Shown piece after piece: positions 44,552-56,751 of a DNA stretch of 64,000 nt. The position numbers and the translations under genes are program-made. Source of the DNA: Cognatilysobacter tabacisoli (lineage in GTDB: Bacteria > Pseudomonadota > Gammaproteobacteria > Xanthomonadales > Xanthomonadaceae); contig NZ_KZ987400.1 of NCBI RefSeq assembly GCF_003586305.1, positions 406,635 to 470,634 of the forward strand. Reading direction: 5' to 3'. The stretch's first letter is position 1. The number at the start of each line of letters is the position of its first letter. The notes under the pieces were generated by a model. The model saw only the letters and a program-made list of their open reading frames with translations, had not been told where the DNA came from and made no database searches.

Positions 44552-46117
44552 TCACATCCGGACCAGGCTGGCCAGGGCGAACATCACCGCCACCACGCCG
44601 AGCAGCATGAAATAGCAGATGCCGATGATGAGATAGCGCAGGCCGGTCACCCACCAGCCGTCGCCGTAGACGCGCTTCTGCATCAGCAGCAGGTAGATCG
44701 GCAGCCACAGCCACAGCGCCAGCTGCAGCGCGCCGACGATCAACGCCATCGGCGACCACGACGGCGCGACGGCCCGGTCCACGGCCGACAGCGCCAGCAG
44801 CACCAGGATCGCCATCACCAGCCACGCGTGGCTGTACAGCGCGACGACGACGTGCTCGAGGTACTTCCGGCCCGAGCCCAGGTAGGCCACCTTCAGCAGC
44901 AGCGCGAACACCGGCACCAGCAGGAACAGGGCCGACGGCACCGCAGCCAGCAGCGCGCGCACGTACAGGCTCGGTTCCTTCTGCATGCGGCCGACGTTCT
45001 CGCGGCCGTGCGCGATCTGGCGGTTCACCCAGCGCTCGACGAACGCCGGCGCGCGCGGCAGCCGCACCGGGTTGGTTTCCTCGTCCCAAGGCTCGGCGTC
45101 GCCGCCGCCCAGCCGCACCTCGACCACGCATTCGGGATCGCCGTAGATCGCCGCGTCCTCGGCCGGCTTGCGGCGGCGGGGCCCCTCGGTCGTGCGCGCC
45201 TGCGCGATCTGCAGCTGGGCGACGCGGCACGCGGCTTCCTCGTTGGTCCGGCGCATGTCGCGCAGCGCGCGCTTGCGTTCGAGCGTGTCCGCCGCGGGGA
45301 TCGCGTCGAGCCGGGCCTGCTGCGACGCCAGCCGGGCGGTGCGCAGCTGCTCGACGTCGGCCAGCGTCCCGACCTTCGCCAGCGCGTCCTCGAACGAATC
45401 GCGCGCGTCCGCGCGGGGATTGCGCGCGGCCGGGACCGAGGCGGCGGCCTGCGCGCGGGCCGCCGTGACGTCGGCCTCGCTGAGCTTCTGCGCCGCGCGC
45501 AGTTCCGCGATGCGCGCGTCGGCGCCCCGGTCCAGCGCTTCGATCTCGCGCTCGATGCCGCGGCGCGCAACCACGATCATCGGCGGCACCGCGTCGAGCG
45601 CGCGCTGCAGTTCGGCCCGCTCGCGCAGGCGCAGGCGCTCGACCTCGAGCACGCTGTCGGCGGCGACGAAGCGCTTGCTGCCGGTGGCGGCGCCGTCGGC
45701 GCGGGCCGGCGGCTCGACCTGGATGAACTCCGCCGCCTGCTCCGGCGTGGCGTCGACGCGGATCACCAGCTGGGCGAAGAAGAACGTCAGCACGCTCAGC
45801 ACCACGAACAGCCGCAGCGGCGCGATGTAGCGCACGCGGTGGCCGGCCAGGTAGTTCAGCGCGACGCGGCCGGGCACCCACAGGTCGCGCAGCGTGCGGA
45901 ACACGCGGCCGTCGAGGTGCCAGAACGATTCGAACACCTCCTCGACCGCGTGGCCGAAGCTGCGCACCGGGCTGTGCGTGCTCTGCCCGCAGGCGTGGCA
46001 ATACTCGCCGTGCAGCGGCGCGGCGCAGTTCTCGCACGCGCCCGCGCCGTGCCCGGCCGGCGCCGGCAGCGCCGCGCCTTCGCCGGCCTGCGGCGGATCG
46101 GTTCCCTCGACGCCCAT
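44552..46117 (-). CDS. DUF3667 membrane protein
   Basis: 521 aa. N-terminal zinc-binding CENCAAPLHGEYCHACGQ, then VPGRVALNYLAGHRVRYIAPLRLFVVLSVLTFFF, match DUF3667. A long polar, coiled-coil-like middle (about 150-340) is inserted before three or so C-terminal transmembrane segments. Function unknown. Divergent from the MATE transporter. Confidence 0.75.
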   Translation of the reverse strand: MGVEGTDPPQAGEGAALPAPAGHGAGACENCAAPLHGEYCHACGQSTHSPVRSFGHAVEEVFESFWHLDGRVFRTLRDLWVPGRVALNYLAGHRVRYIAPLRLFVVLSVLTFFFAQLVIRVDATPEQAAEFIQVEPPARADGAATGSKRFVAADSVLEVERLRLRERAELQRALDAVPPMIVVARRGIEREIEALDRGADARIAELRAAQKLSEADVTAARAQAAASVPAARNPRADARDSFEDALAKVGTLADVEQLRTARLASQQARLDAIPAADTLERKRALRDMRRTNEEAACRVAQLQIAQARTTEGPRRRKPAEDAAIYGDPECVVEVRLGGGDAEPWDEETNPVRLPRAPAFVERWVNRQIAHGRENVGRMQKEPSLYVRALLAAVPSALFLLVPVFALLLKVAYLGSGRKYLEHVVVALYSHAWLVMAILVLLALSAVDRAVAPSWSPMALIVGALQLALWLWLPIYLLLMQKRVYGDGWWVTGLRYLIIGICYFMLLGVVAVMFALASLVRM

Positions 46118-46290
46118 CCCGTCCTCCTCTCGTCCGCGCGCATGGTCGCATCCCGCGCGCGGCCCGCGCGAGCGCCGGCGTCGCGCGCGAAGCGGTCATG
46201 CGCGCCGCGTACACTGTGCGGCCGCCGACCCGGCGCCAGCGCCCGCCAGCCGCCGCGATGCGCGGCCGCAGTCGCGCACCGCCCCCGCCG

Positions 46291-47733
46291 ATGTCCTCCG
46301 CCTCCCCGTCCGAAGCCCTGCCCACGGCGCCCGCGCGCCGCGCGTTCGCGCACGAGGTGCGGACCAGCGCGGTGCTGGCCGCGCCGCTGGTGCTCGGGCA
46401 CATGGCCACCGGGCTGATCGGCTTCGTCGACAGCGTCATCGCCGGCCACCACGGCACCGCGACGCTGGCGGCGGTCGCGGTCGGCACCGCGCTGTTCTGG
46501 CTGCCGATGATGATCCCGATGGGCACGCTGATGTCGCTGCCGCCGTCGGTGTCGCAGCTCGACGGCGCCGGCCGGCGCGCCGAGATCGCGCCGCTGTTCC
46601 GCCAGGCGCTGTGGCTGGCGGTCGGCCTTGGCGTGCTGCTGTTCGGGTTCATGACGCTGGCCGTGCACGCGCTCGCGCCGATGGGCATCGCCGCGGAGAT
46701 CCGCCCCGGCGCGGCGGCGTTCCTGCACGGCATCCGCTGGGGGGTGCCGGCGCTGACGCTGTACCTGTGCATGCGCTACCTCAGCGACGGCCTGCACTGG
46801 ACGCTGCCGACGATGCTGCTCGGCTTCGGCGGGCTGGTCGTGCTGGTGCCGCTGGGCTACTGGTTCACCTACGGCGGCTTCGGCCTGCCGTCGATGGGCG
46901 CCGGCGGGCTCGGCCGCGCGTCGGCGGTGATGATGTGGGCGCAGGCGATCGCGTTCGCGCTGTACCTGCGCCGCGCGCGCCGCTTCGCCGACCTCGGCCT
47001 GTTCGCGCGCTTCGACCCGCCGCGCTGGGGGCCGATCCGCGGCCTGCTCGCGACGGGCCTGCCGATCGGCGTGACCGTGACGATGGAGGGCGGGCTGTTC
47101 ATCGCAACCGCGCTGCTGATCGGCCGCATCGGCGACGTGCCGGCGGCGGCGCACCAGATCGCGATCAACGTCGCCAGCCTGTGCTTCATGATCCCGATGG
47201 GGCTGGCCGAAGCGACCACGGTGCGGGTCGGCCACGCGCTCGGCCGCGACGACCCGTACGGGGTGCGCCGGGCGGCGTTCGCCGGCTACGCGATCATGCT
47301 GGCGACCCAGCTCGTCTCGGGCCTGGTGCTGCTGCTCGGCAACGACGCGCTGGCGGCGATCTACACCCGCGACGCCGCGGTCGCGTCGCTGGCGGCGGTG
47401 CTGCTGCTGTATGCGGCGACGTTCCAGTTCCCCGACGGCGTGCAGGTGCTGTCGGCCGGCGCGCTGCGCGGGCTGCGCGACACCCGCGTGCCGATGCTGC
47501 TGGCGGCGCTGGCGTACTGGGGCATCGGCATGCCGCTGGGCGCGGTGCTCGGGCTGGGCTGGGGCGGGTTCGTCGCGCCGATGGGTCCGCAGGGCATGTG
47601 GATCGGCCTGATCGCCGGGCTCAGCGTCGCGGCGGTCCTGCTGGGCGCGCGGTTCCTGCGCTCGAGCGCGCCGGCGCGGCTGGCGCGGGGCGCGCCTGCA
47701 TCCCTGCGCGGCCCGGTTACGAATGGCGGATGA
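46291..47733 (+). CDS. MATE family multidrug efflux transporter
   Basis: 480 aa with about 12 transmembrane segments. GHMATGLIGFVDSVIAGHHG, MIPMGTLMSLPPSVSQ and AAHQIAINVASLCFMIPMGLAEATTVRVG (second-half signature) are characteristic of NorM-type MATE proteins. Na+ or H+ driven drug efflux. The start MSSASPSE at 46291 is chosen; ATGs upstream at 46198 and 46258 are possible. Confidence 0.9.
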   Translation: MSSASPSEALPTAPARRAFAHEVRTSAVLAAPLVLGHMATGLIGFVDSVIAGHHGTATLAAVAVGTALFWLPMMIPMGTLMSLPPSVSQLDGAGRRAEIAPLFRQALWLAVGLGVLLFGFMTLAVHALAPMGIAAEIRPGAAAFLHGIRWGVPALTLYLCMRYLSDGLHWTLPTMLLGFGGLVVLVPLGYWFTYGGFGLPSMGAGGLGRASAVMMWAQAIAFALYLRRARRFADLGLFARFDPPRWGPIRGLLATGLPIGVTVTMEGGLFIATALLIGRIGDVPAAAHQIAINVASLCFMIPMGLAEATTVRVGHALGRDDPYGVRRAAFAGYAIMLATQLVSGLVLLLGNDALAAIYTRDAAVASLAAVLLLYAATFQFPDGVQVLSAGALRGLRDTRVPMLLAALAYWGIGMPLGAVLGLGWGGFVAPMGPQGMWIGLIAGLSVAAVLLGARFLRSSAPARLARGAPASLRGPVTNGG

Positions 47734-47785
47734 AGTCCCCCTGCGCGGCGGTTAGGCTGGCCGGGCAATCCTTGGAGCACCTGCA

Positions 47786-49684
47786 ATGACCCAGTCTTCC
47801 CCCCGCGGCCCGCTCGTCGAGTTCCTCGTCGGCGCCTGGAACGCGGTGAACTTCACCCGCAAGCTGATCCTGAACCTGATCTTTTTCGGCCTGCTGTTCC
47901 TGCTGCTGCTGGTGTTCATCGCCGCGCTCGGCGCCGGCGCCGGCAAGCCGGTGCTCGACGGCACCACGCTGGTGGTCGCCCCCGAAGGCCGGCTGGTCGA
48001 GCAGTACAGCAGCGACCCGGCCACGCGCGCGCTGAACAAGGCGATGGGCGGGCGGGGCGCCGGCGAGGTGCAGCTGCGAGACATGCTGCGCGTGATCGAC
48101 GCGGCGGCAAAGGACAAGCGCATCGAGCGCGTGGTGCTGCGCGTCGACGAGCTGCAGGGCACAGGCATGGCGTCGATGCGCGAAGTTGCCTCCGCGCTCG
48201 CGCGCGTGCGCGCCTCCGGCAAGCAGGTGCTCGCGTTTGCCGAGGCGCTGGACCAGAGCCAGTACCTGCTGGCCGCGCAGGCCGACGAGATCTACCTCGA
48301 CCCGATGGGCGGCCTGCTGCTCGAAGGCCTGGGCCGCTACCGGCCGTACTACCGCGAGGGGCTGGAGGACAAGCTCGGCGTCGACGTGCACCTGTTCAAG
48401 GTCGGCGAATACAAGTCCGCCGCCGAGCCGTACGTGCGCGACGACGCGTCGCCGGAAGCCAAGGAGGCCGATCTCTACTGGATGAACGACGTGTGGCAGC
48501 GCTACCTCGCCGACGTCGCCAAGGCGCGCGAGCTGACGCCGGCGCAGCTGGCCGAGAGCATCGACCAGCTGCCGGCGCTGATCGCCGCCGCGCAGGGCGA
48601 CCTCGCCCAGTACGCGCTGCAGCGCAAGCTCGTCGACGGGCTGAAGACGCGCGAGCAGTTCGAGGACCTCGTCGCCGAGCGCGGCGAGAAGGACGAGGAC
48701 GCGCCCGGCGGCTTCCGCCAGGTCTCGCTCGACGGCTACCTGACCCACCTGAACCTGTCGCGCAAGGCCAGCGACGCGCGGCCGCAGGTCGCGATCGTCG
48801 TCGCCGAGGGCGAGATCACCGGCGGCGAGCAGCCGCCGGGCACGGTCGGCGGCGAGTCCACCGCCGCGCTGCTGCGCGACGCGCGCGACGACGAGAAGGT
48901 CAAGGCCGTGGTGCTGCGCGTCGACTCGCCGGGCGGCGAGGTGTTCGCGTCCGAGCAGATCCGCCGCGAGGTCGACGCGCTGAAGAAGGAAGGCAAGCCG
49001 GTCGTCGTGTCGATGGGCGACCTTGCCGCGTCCGGCGGCTACTGGATTTCGATGAACGCCGACCGGATCTACGCCGACCCGTCGACGATCACCGGTTCGA
49101 TCGGCATCTTCGGCCTGATCCCGACGATCCCGCGCGCACTCGACAAGATCGGCGTGCACAGCGACGGCGTCGGCACGACGCGCTTCGCCGGCGCGTTCGA
49201 CCTGACCCGTCCGCTGCAGCCGGAAGTCGGGCAGGTGATCCAGTCGGTGATCGACAAGGGCTACCGCGACTTCACCGGCAAGGTCGCGCAGGCGCGCGGC
49301 AAGCCGGTGGCCGACGTCGACGCGGTCGCGCGCGGCCGCGTGTGGACCGGCACCCAGGCCAAGGAGCGCGGGCTGGTCGACGACCTCGGCGGGCTGCAGG
49401 CCGCGCTCGACGACGCCGCCAGGCGCGCCAAGCTCGGCAAGGCCGGCGAGTACCGGGTGCGCTACCTCGAGAAGGCGGCCACGCCGTTCGAGCGGCTGTT
49501 CGGCGGCTTCGCCGAGAGCCGAATCGGCGCGCAGTGGCTGCGCGAGTCGGGCATGGCGCAGGCGCTCATCGCGCGCGCGTCGCCGCAGGCCGCGGCCGAC
49601 CTGCGCTTCATCGAGCGCGCGCTGCAGCCGGCCGCCGGGGTGCCGGTGAAGGCGCTGGTGCACTGCTTCTGCGCGCTGGACTGA
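47786..49684 (+). CDS. sppA: Signal peptide peptidase SppA, 67K type
   Basis: 632 aa, long form. A hydrophobic anchor at about 25-50, then a first S49 domain with the catalytic Lys in FKVGEYKSAAEPY, and a second domain with the catalytic Ser in MGDLAASGGYWIS. It degrades signal peptides in the inner membrane. GGAG about 10 nt before the ATG. Followed by a strong terminator. Confidence 0.93.
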   Translation: MTQSSPRGPLVEFLVGAWNAVNFTRKLILNLIFFGLLFLLLLVFIAALGAGAGKPVLDGTTLVVAPEGRLVEQYSSDPATRALNKAMGGRGAGEVQLRDMLRVIDAAAKDKRIERVVLRVDELQGTGMASMREVASALARVRASGKQVLAFAEALDQSQYLLAAQADEIYLDPMGGLLLEGLGRYRPYYREGLEDKLGVDVHLFKVGEYKSAAEPYVRDDASPEAKEADLYWMNDVWQRYLADVAKARELTPAQLAESIDQLPALIAAAQGDLAQYALQRKLVDGLKTREQFEDLVAERGEKDEDAPGGFRQVSLDGYLTHLNLSRKASDARPQVAIVVAEGEITGGEQPPGTVGGESTAALLRDARDDEKVKAVVLRVDSPGGEVFASEQIRREVDALKKEGKPVVVSMGDLAASGGYWISMNADRIYADPSTITGSIGIFGLIPTIPRALDKIGVHSDGVGTTRFAGAFDLTRPLQPEVGQVIQSVIDKGYRDFTGKVAQARGKPVADVDAVARGRVWTGTQAKERGLVDDLGGLQAALDDAARRAKLGKAGEYRVRYLEKAATPFERLFGGFAESRIGAQWLRESGMAQALIARASPQAAADLRFIERALQPAAGVPVKALVHCFCALD

Positions 49685-49721
49685 GACGCGCGGCGCGCTG
49701 CCGCGGTTGACGCTCCACCCG

Positions 49722-49757
49722 AACGCGCGCCGGTGACCCGGCGCGCGTTTCTTGTTT
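49722..49757 (+). terminator. Strong intrinsic terminator after sppA
   Basis: 12-bp perfect stem (AACGCGCGCCGG / CCGGCGCGCGTT), TGAC loop, then TTTCTTGTTTCT. Confidence 0.9.
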
Positions 49758-49800
49758 CTGCTCGCGGGACCGCTCGCGCCGAACGCGCCGCGCCGGCCGG

Positions 49801-50034
49801 CTAGCCGCCGGCGGCGTCGATCGCCGCGCGCTGCGCGTCGGCGGCCTGCTGCACCTCGTCCTCGACCGCGCGCGCCTTGTCCTGCGGCGCCTGGATCGCG
49901 TCGCGCAGTTCGGTCGCCTGCGGCCGCGCCGCCTGCGGCTCCGGCGGCTTGTCGGTGTCCGGCGGCGGCGGCCGCGAGCACGCGGCCACCGCGAGCAGCA
50001 CGGCCGCGGCGGAAACCCTGAGCATCGTGTCCAT
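49801..50034 (-). CDS. Small predicted lipoprotein
   Basis: 77 aa. Signal LRVSAAAVLLAVAAC with a lipobox ending in Cys. The mature part is Pro-rich, then helical (RDAIQAPQDKARAVEDEVQQAADAQRAAIDAAGG), like small outer-membrane lipoproteins. AGG 8 nt before the ATG. Function unknown. Confidence 0.7.
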   Translation of the reverse strand: MDTMLRVSAAAVLLAVAACSRPPPPDTDKPPEPQAARPQATELRDAIQAPQDKARAVEDEVQQAADAQRAAIDAAGG

Positions 50035-50127
50035 GGCGCGCCCTCGTCGCTCGCCGGAGCGCATTGCGCCGGCGCGGCTATCCTACGCCGGTCGCGCGGG
50101 TGGCGCGGCGCTGCCCCGGAGACGCGC

Positions 50128-50907
50128 ATGGACCCGAAACGCTGGCGACTGGACGGACAGCTCGCGCTGGTGACCGGCGGCAGCGCCGGGATCGGCCGGG
50201 CGATCGCGCGCGAGCTGCTCGGCTTCGGCGCCGACGTGCTGATCGCAGCGCGCGACGCGGCCGCGCTCGAATCGGCGCGCGCCGAGCTGGTGGAGGACTT
50301 TCCCGAGCGCGACATCGAGGCGTTCGTCGCCGACGTCGCCGACGACGAGCAGCGCCGCGAACTGCTCGACTGGGTCGAGGACTTCGGCGACGGCAGCCTG
50401 CACATCCTGGTCAACAACGCCGGCGGCAACCTCAACAAGCCGGCGACCGACTACACCGAGGACGAGTGGCGGCAGGTGTTCGAGGTCAACCTGTTCTCGG
50501 CGTTCGAGCTGTCGCGCTACGCGCACCCGCTGCTGACCCGCCACGCCGCGTCGAGCATCGTCAACGTCGGCAGCGTGTCCGGCCTGACCCACGTGCGCAC
50601 CGGCGCGCCGTATGGGATGAGCAAGGCGGCGATGCACCAGATGACGAAGAACCTCGCCGTCGAGTGGGCCGAGGACGGCATCCGCGTCAACGCGGTCGCG
50701 CCGTGGTACATCCGCACCCGGCGCACGCACGACAAGCTCGCCGACCCCGACTACCTCGACGAGGTGCTGCTGCGCACGCCGCTGGGCCGGATCGGCGAGC
50801 CGGAGGAGGTCGCCGCAGCGGTCGCGTTCCTGTGCCTGCCGGCGGCGGGCTACGTCACCGGCGAGTGCATCGCGGTGGACGGCGGCTTCCTGCGCTACGG
50901 CTTCTGA
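50128..50907 (+). CDS. Short-chain dehydrogenase/reductase (SDR)
   Basis: 259 aa. TGGSAGIGRAIA (cofactor loop), NNAGG, Ser in VNVGSVSGL and YGMSK (catalytic YxxxK), then PWYIRT. Closest in feel to tropinone-reductase-like/glucose dehydrogenase SDRs. The substrate is not known. Single gene. Confidence 0.88.
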   Translation: MDPKRWRLDGQLALVTGGSAGIGRAIARELLGFGADVLIAARDAAALESARAELVEDFPERDIEAFVADVADDEQRRELLDWVEDFGDGSLHILVNNAGGNLNKPATDYTEDEWRQVFEVNLFSAFELSRYAHPLLTRHAASSIVNVGSVSGLTHVRTGAPYGMSKAAMHQMTKNLAVEWAEDGIRVNAVAPWYIRTRRTHDKLADPDYLDEVLLRTPLGRIGEPEEVAAAVAFLCLPAAGYVTGECIAVDGGFLRYGF

Positions 50908-50913
50908 CCCGCG

Positions 50914-51603
50914 TCAGCGCGCGCAGGTGGTCTCGCGCACGACGCGCGCGATGCGCTCGAAGTCGGCCTTGACCGTCGCGCGGTCGCCGGTGCCGAAGCG
51001 CAGCTGCGACTGCACCTCGCGCAGGCGCTTGCGCCAGCCGTCGCACAGGGCGTCGTCGCCGAGCTGCTGGCACTGGTCGTTGACCATCTCGCAGGCCTCG
51101 CCCGCGCCCATCGAGGTGTCGCCGCCGAGGCCGGTGGTCTGCAGTGGCGCGCAGCGCGGCGGCGGATTCGCGTCCTCGCGCAGGTAGCGGTCCTTGTCGT
51201 AGGTGCGGCACTCGAACAGCGCCGGCGGCGGCAGGCGCTCGGACGCAGACACCTGCGCGGAGGGCAGGTCGGCGAACTCGTCGGGCACGGACTGCGCCGA
51301 GTCGAGCCGCGCGTTGCCGCGCGGCGCGGCGGGCTCGCCGGTCGTGCCCGGCGATGCGCCGCCAGGAAACGGCGGCAGCGACAGGCCCGACGGCGGCGCG
51401 GCGTCGAGCACGCGCTTATCCTGCTTGCTGCCGGCCGGGCACGGCACGTCGTTCTGCACGGTCAGTGCGCCCTTAGCGTCGGTGCAGCGGTAGATCGTCA
51501 CCCGGCCCGACTGCGCCGCGGCCGCGCCGATGCCGGCGAGCAGGCCCGCAAGCGCGATGCCCGCCGCCACGTGACGCATTCGCTGGGCCCGTGTGTCGTT
51601 CAT
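50914..51603 (-). CDS. DUF4124 exported protein (copy 2)
   Basis: 229 aa. Signal peptide (AGIALAGLLAGIGAAAAQS), then VTIYRCTDAKGALTVQNDVPC, the DUF4124 signature. Further Cys pairs in the C-terminal half (FECRTYDKDRYL, CEMVNDQCQQLGDDALCDGW). Its ATG overlaps the stop of the upstream paralogue (ATGA). Function unknown. Confidence 0.8.
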   Translation of the reverse strand: MNDTRAQRMRHVAAGIALAGLLAGIGAAAAQSGRVTIYRCTDAKGALTVQNDVPCPAGSKQDKRVLDAAPPSGLSLPPFPGGASPGTTGEPAAPRGNARLDSAQSVPDEFADLPSAQVSASERLPPPALFECRTYDKDRYLREDANPPPRCAPLQTTGLGGDTSMGAGEACEMVNDQCQQLGDDALCDGWRKRLREVQSQLRFGTGDRATVKADFERIARVVRETTCAR

Positions 51604-52340
51604 CGTCCGCCGCATTCGCTGTCCAGTCGCGCGTCGATGCCGCGCTGCTCCAAGGTGATCTGCGCGCGCTCGCCCTGCATCGCGCTGTTGTATCGCGTGT
51701 TCAAGGCCCAGCGCCGGTCGCGCAGGCGGTCGCAGACTTCCGCCGCCGGTAGCGCATGGCACGCGTCGCGCACCCACGTGCCGGCGGGCACCGCGACGAT
51801 GCCGGGGCCGGCGTGGCCGGGGCCGCGCGGGTACGCGGGCCGCGGGTCGCCGATCCGCAGCGTGCCGCGCACGTCGCCGCCGCCGACGTCGACGCGCCCA
51901 GTGAGCCCACCGGTCGGCCGGCCGATCGGCACGCCGGTGACGATCGGGTAGCCGAGCGTCCACAGCGGCACCCAGCGCGGGTTGCCGTCGGCGTTCTCGC
52001 TCTCGTAGCGATCGCCGTCCGGCGTCGTGCATTCGTACAGCGGCCGCGGCGCGGTCGCGACGACCACCCGCACCGGCGCCGCGGGCGCGGGTGCGCTCGG
52101 CGGTGGCGCCGCGGGCGTCGCACGCGGCGCCGGGTCCTGCGGGCGCAGCATCGTCCGCGCGCGCTGGCGTTCGCCGGCCAGGCACGGCGTGTCCCGCAGC
52201 GTCTCGCGTCCCTGCGCGTCGGTGCAGCGGTAGATCGTCACGCTGGCCGCGTGTGCGCGCGTCGCCCAGGCGCCGGCGACCGCGACCGCCACGGCGGCAG
52301 TCGTGCACGCGAGAACGGCGAGGGCGGGGCGCATCGGCAT
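51600..52340 (-). CDS. DUF4124 exported protein (copy 1)
   Basis: 246 aa. Signal peptide (AVAVAVAGAWATRAHAAS), then VTIYRCTDAQGRETLRDTPC as in the downstream copy, and YECTTPDGDRY, WVPLWTLGYP. The tandem pair arose by duplication. Follows tsaC after 75 bp. Confidence 0.8.
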   Translation of the reverse strand: MPMRPALAVLACTTAAVAVAVAGAWATRAHAASVTIYRCTDAQGRETLRDTPCLAGERQRARTMLRPQDPAPRATPAAPPPSAPAPAAPVRVVVATAPRPLYECTTPDGDRYESENADGNPRWVPLWTLGYPIVTGVPIGRPTGGLTGRVDVGGGDVRGTLRIGDPRPAYPRGPGHAGPGIVAVPAGTWVRDACHALPAAEVCDRLRDRRWALNTRYNSAMQGERAQITLEQRGIDARLDSECGGR

Positions 52341-52415
52341 GCGCGCATCTTGCGCTGCGCGGGCGGGCGGCGGAAGGCGCGCCCGCGTGCACCGGGCGCG
52401 CCGGCGCTGAGCGGT

Positions 52416-52982
52416 TCAGCCGCGCAGCACGTCGCCGCTGCGCGCGTCGCGGATCACGCTGGGTGCGTTGCGGCCGCCGGTCTCGCCGGGCGCGACCGCG
52501 TCGACGCGCGCGAGCAGCGCCGGATCGAGCTCGGCGCGCGTCACCGCCGATGGCGCGCCGGTGAGGTTGGCGCTGGTCGACACCAGCGCGCCGCCGAACG
52601 CCGCGCACAGCGCGACGACCTCCGGGTGCGCGCTGACGCGAACGGCCAGGGTGTCGTGCGCGCCGGTGATCCAGCGCGGCACGCGCGCGGTGACCGGGAC
52701 GACCCACGTGTTCGGCCCCGGCCAGCTGGCGTCGACGGCGTCGCGCTGCGCGCGTTCGAGCGCCGGCCAGTCGACCAGCGCGTCGAGCTGCGCGGCGTCG
52801 CCGGCGATCAGGATCAGCCCCTTGTCGACCGGGCGCTGCTTGATCGCCAGCAGCCGCAGCACCGCCGCCTCGTCGAATGGATCGCAGCCCAGCCCCCACA
52901 CGCCTTCGGTCGGGTAGGCCACGACGCCGCCGTGCCGCAGCGCGGCGACGGTCTCGGCGAGCGTGGTGCCGTCGTCGGTCAT
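52416..52982 (-). CDS. tsaC: L-threonylcarbamoyladenylate synthase TsaC/YrdC
   Basis: 188 aa. VAYPTEGVWGLGCDPFDEAAV, IKQRPVDKGLILIAGD, SWPGPNTWVVP and LVSTSANLTGAPS are the YrdC fold motifs. It makes TC-AMP for t6A37 of ANN-decoding tRNAs. Located 16 bp downstream of topA on the same strand. Confidence 0.93.
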   Translation of the reverse strand: MTDDGTTLAETVAALRHGGVVAYPTEGVWGLGCDPFDEAAVLRLLAIKQRPVDKGLILIAGDAAQLDALVDWPALERAQRDAVDASWPGPNTWVVPVTARVPRWITGAHDTLAVRVSAHPEVVALCAAFGGALVSTSANLTGAPSAVTRAELDPALLARVDAVAPGETGGRNAPSVIRDARSGDVLRG

Positions 52983-52998
52983 CGCCGGTGCCGCGCGG

Positions 52999-55542
<2,544 letters not shown>

Positions 55543-55760
55543 GGGGGAGTTGGCTCCGCAGGGCCCGGCCGGGCGCTGCATGGATGACGCAGAGAAGGCG
55601 ACGCCCGCGGCCATCGGGCGCGGGCGTTCAGGATGGTTCCTATTAATAGTGTCACCACGCGCCTGCTGCGGGTGTCAAGCGCGCCGGGTGCGCGGCGGCG
55701 GCCGCGCGCGCCCCGCACGGCGCGCGCAGGGCAGGCGCGACAAGGCCCGGCGGGCCGCGG

Positions 55761-56702
55761 TCAGGCGCCGGCGGCGCCCTGCACGAACTGCTGGTAGGCC
55801 GGGATCGCGATGGCGACGATCACCGCGGCGTACGCCAGCATCGCCAGCACCGCCAGCGCGATCACGACGACCGTCACAGTCCCCAGGTCGCGCCGTTGGC
55901 GTTCGGGCTGGCCGGTGTACGCCCACTGGTCGACGACGAGCGTGCCGGCGACCATGTCGTGGAGGCCGCGCTTGCGGTCGGTGAAGGCGGCCATCAGGTA
56001 GCCGATGTAGATCGTCACGTAGCACAGCAGGTGCGAGGCCCAGCGCGCCAGCGCCTGGCCGCGCGACAGGCGGCGGCCGTGCTCGTCGGTCACCTTGATC
56101 CCAACTGCCATCTTGCCGAGGGTGGCCTGCCGCGCCGAGGACTCGAAACCGGCGTAGTACAGCGCGCTGATCACCGGGTACATCAGGTACACCATCGCGA
56201 GCAGCCCCAACATGCCCGCGCCCGCCGCCCCCGAGTCGGCACCGAAGCCGGCCATGCCGACGCCCGCCACCAGCACCGCGGCGATCAGCAGCGCGTAGTA
56301 GACGACGCCGACCAGCAGCGAATCGATCGCCAGCGCCGCGAAGCGCTTCCAGAAGCCGGCGTAGACCACCTCGCCGCCGGCGACGTGCAGCTCGGCCGGA
56401 TCGACGGACGTGGCCGGCGGCGCGTACGGCGAACGCGGCTCGGCCATCGCATACGGATTGGCCGGCGCGTCGGCCGGCGCGTCGGGCCCGGCGGTCGCGT
56501 GGCTGACCGCCGCGGCCGGGCCCGCCGACGCCGGGACCACTTCGCCGACCAGCGCGCTCCACGGCTGCCAGCTGGCCAGGCCATCGCGCCAGACCAGCGT
56601 GTCGGCGGCCAGATCGCCGGCGGCGTGGAGCTCGGCCATGGTCTCGGTCGCCACCGGCCCGTGGCGGTTGCGCTGCGCGTCGCTGTAGTACCACTGGCTC
56701 AT
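55761..56702 (-). CDS. GYF-domain RDD-family membrane protein
   Basis: 313 aa. N-terminal GYF_2 module (WYYSDAQRNRHGPVATETMAEL, DTLVWRDGLASWQPWSAL), a Pro/Ala linker, then an RDD domain with FWKRFAALAIDSLLVGVVYY, LGKMAVGIKVTDEHG and RKRGLHDMVAGTLVV, about five transmembrane segments. RDD proteins may transport ions; GYF_2 probably mediates protein contacts. Paralogous N-terminus to the next gene. Confidence 0.82.
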   Translation of the reverse strand: MSQWYYSDAQRNRHGPVATETMAELHAAGDLAADTLVWRDGLASWQPWSALVGEVVPASAGPAAAVSHATAGPDAPADAPANPYAMAEPRSPYAPPATSVDPAELHVAGGEVVYAGFWKRFAALAIDSLLVGVVYYALLIAAVLVAGVGMAGFGADSGAAGAGMLGLLAMVYLMYPVISALYYAGFESSARQATLGKMAVGIKVTDEHGRRLSRGQALARWASHLLCYVTIYIGYLMAAFTDRKRGLHDMVAGTLVVDQWAYTGQPERQRRDLGTVTVVVIALAVLAMLAYAAVIVAIAIPAYQQFVQGAAGA

Positions 56703-56751
56703 AGGTCGAGGTCTCGTCGGGAAAAGGGCGGGGCGGGTCGCCGCGCGGGGC

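Noticed and set aside
55642-55678. TTGACA and TATTAA as a topA promoter
   Set aside because: The two hexamers are 25 bp apart, too far for a sigma-70 promoter, although the AT-rich patch may still hold the start site.
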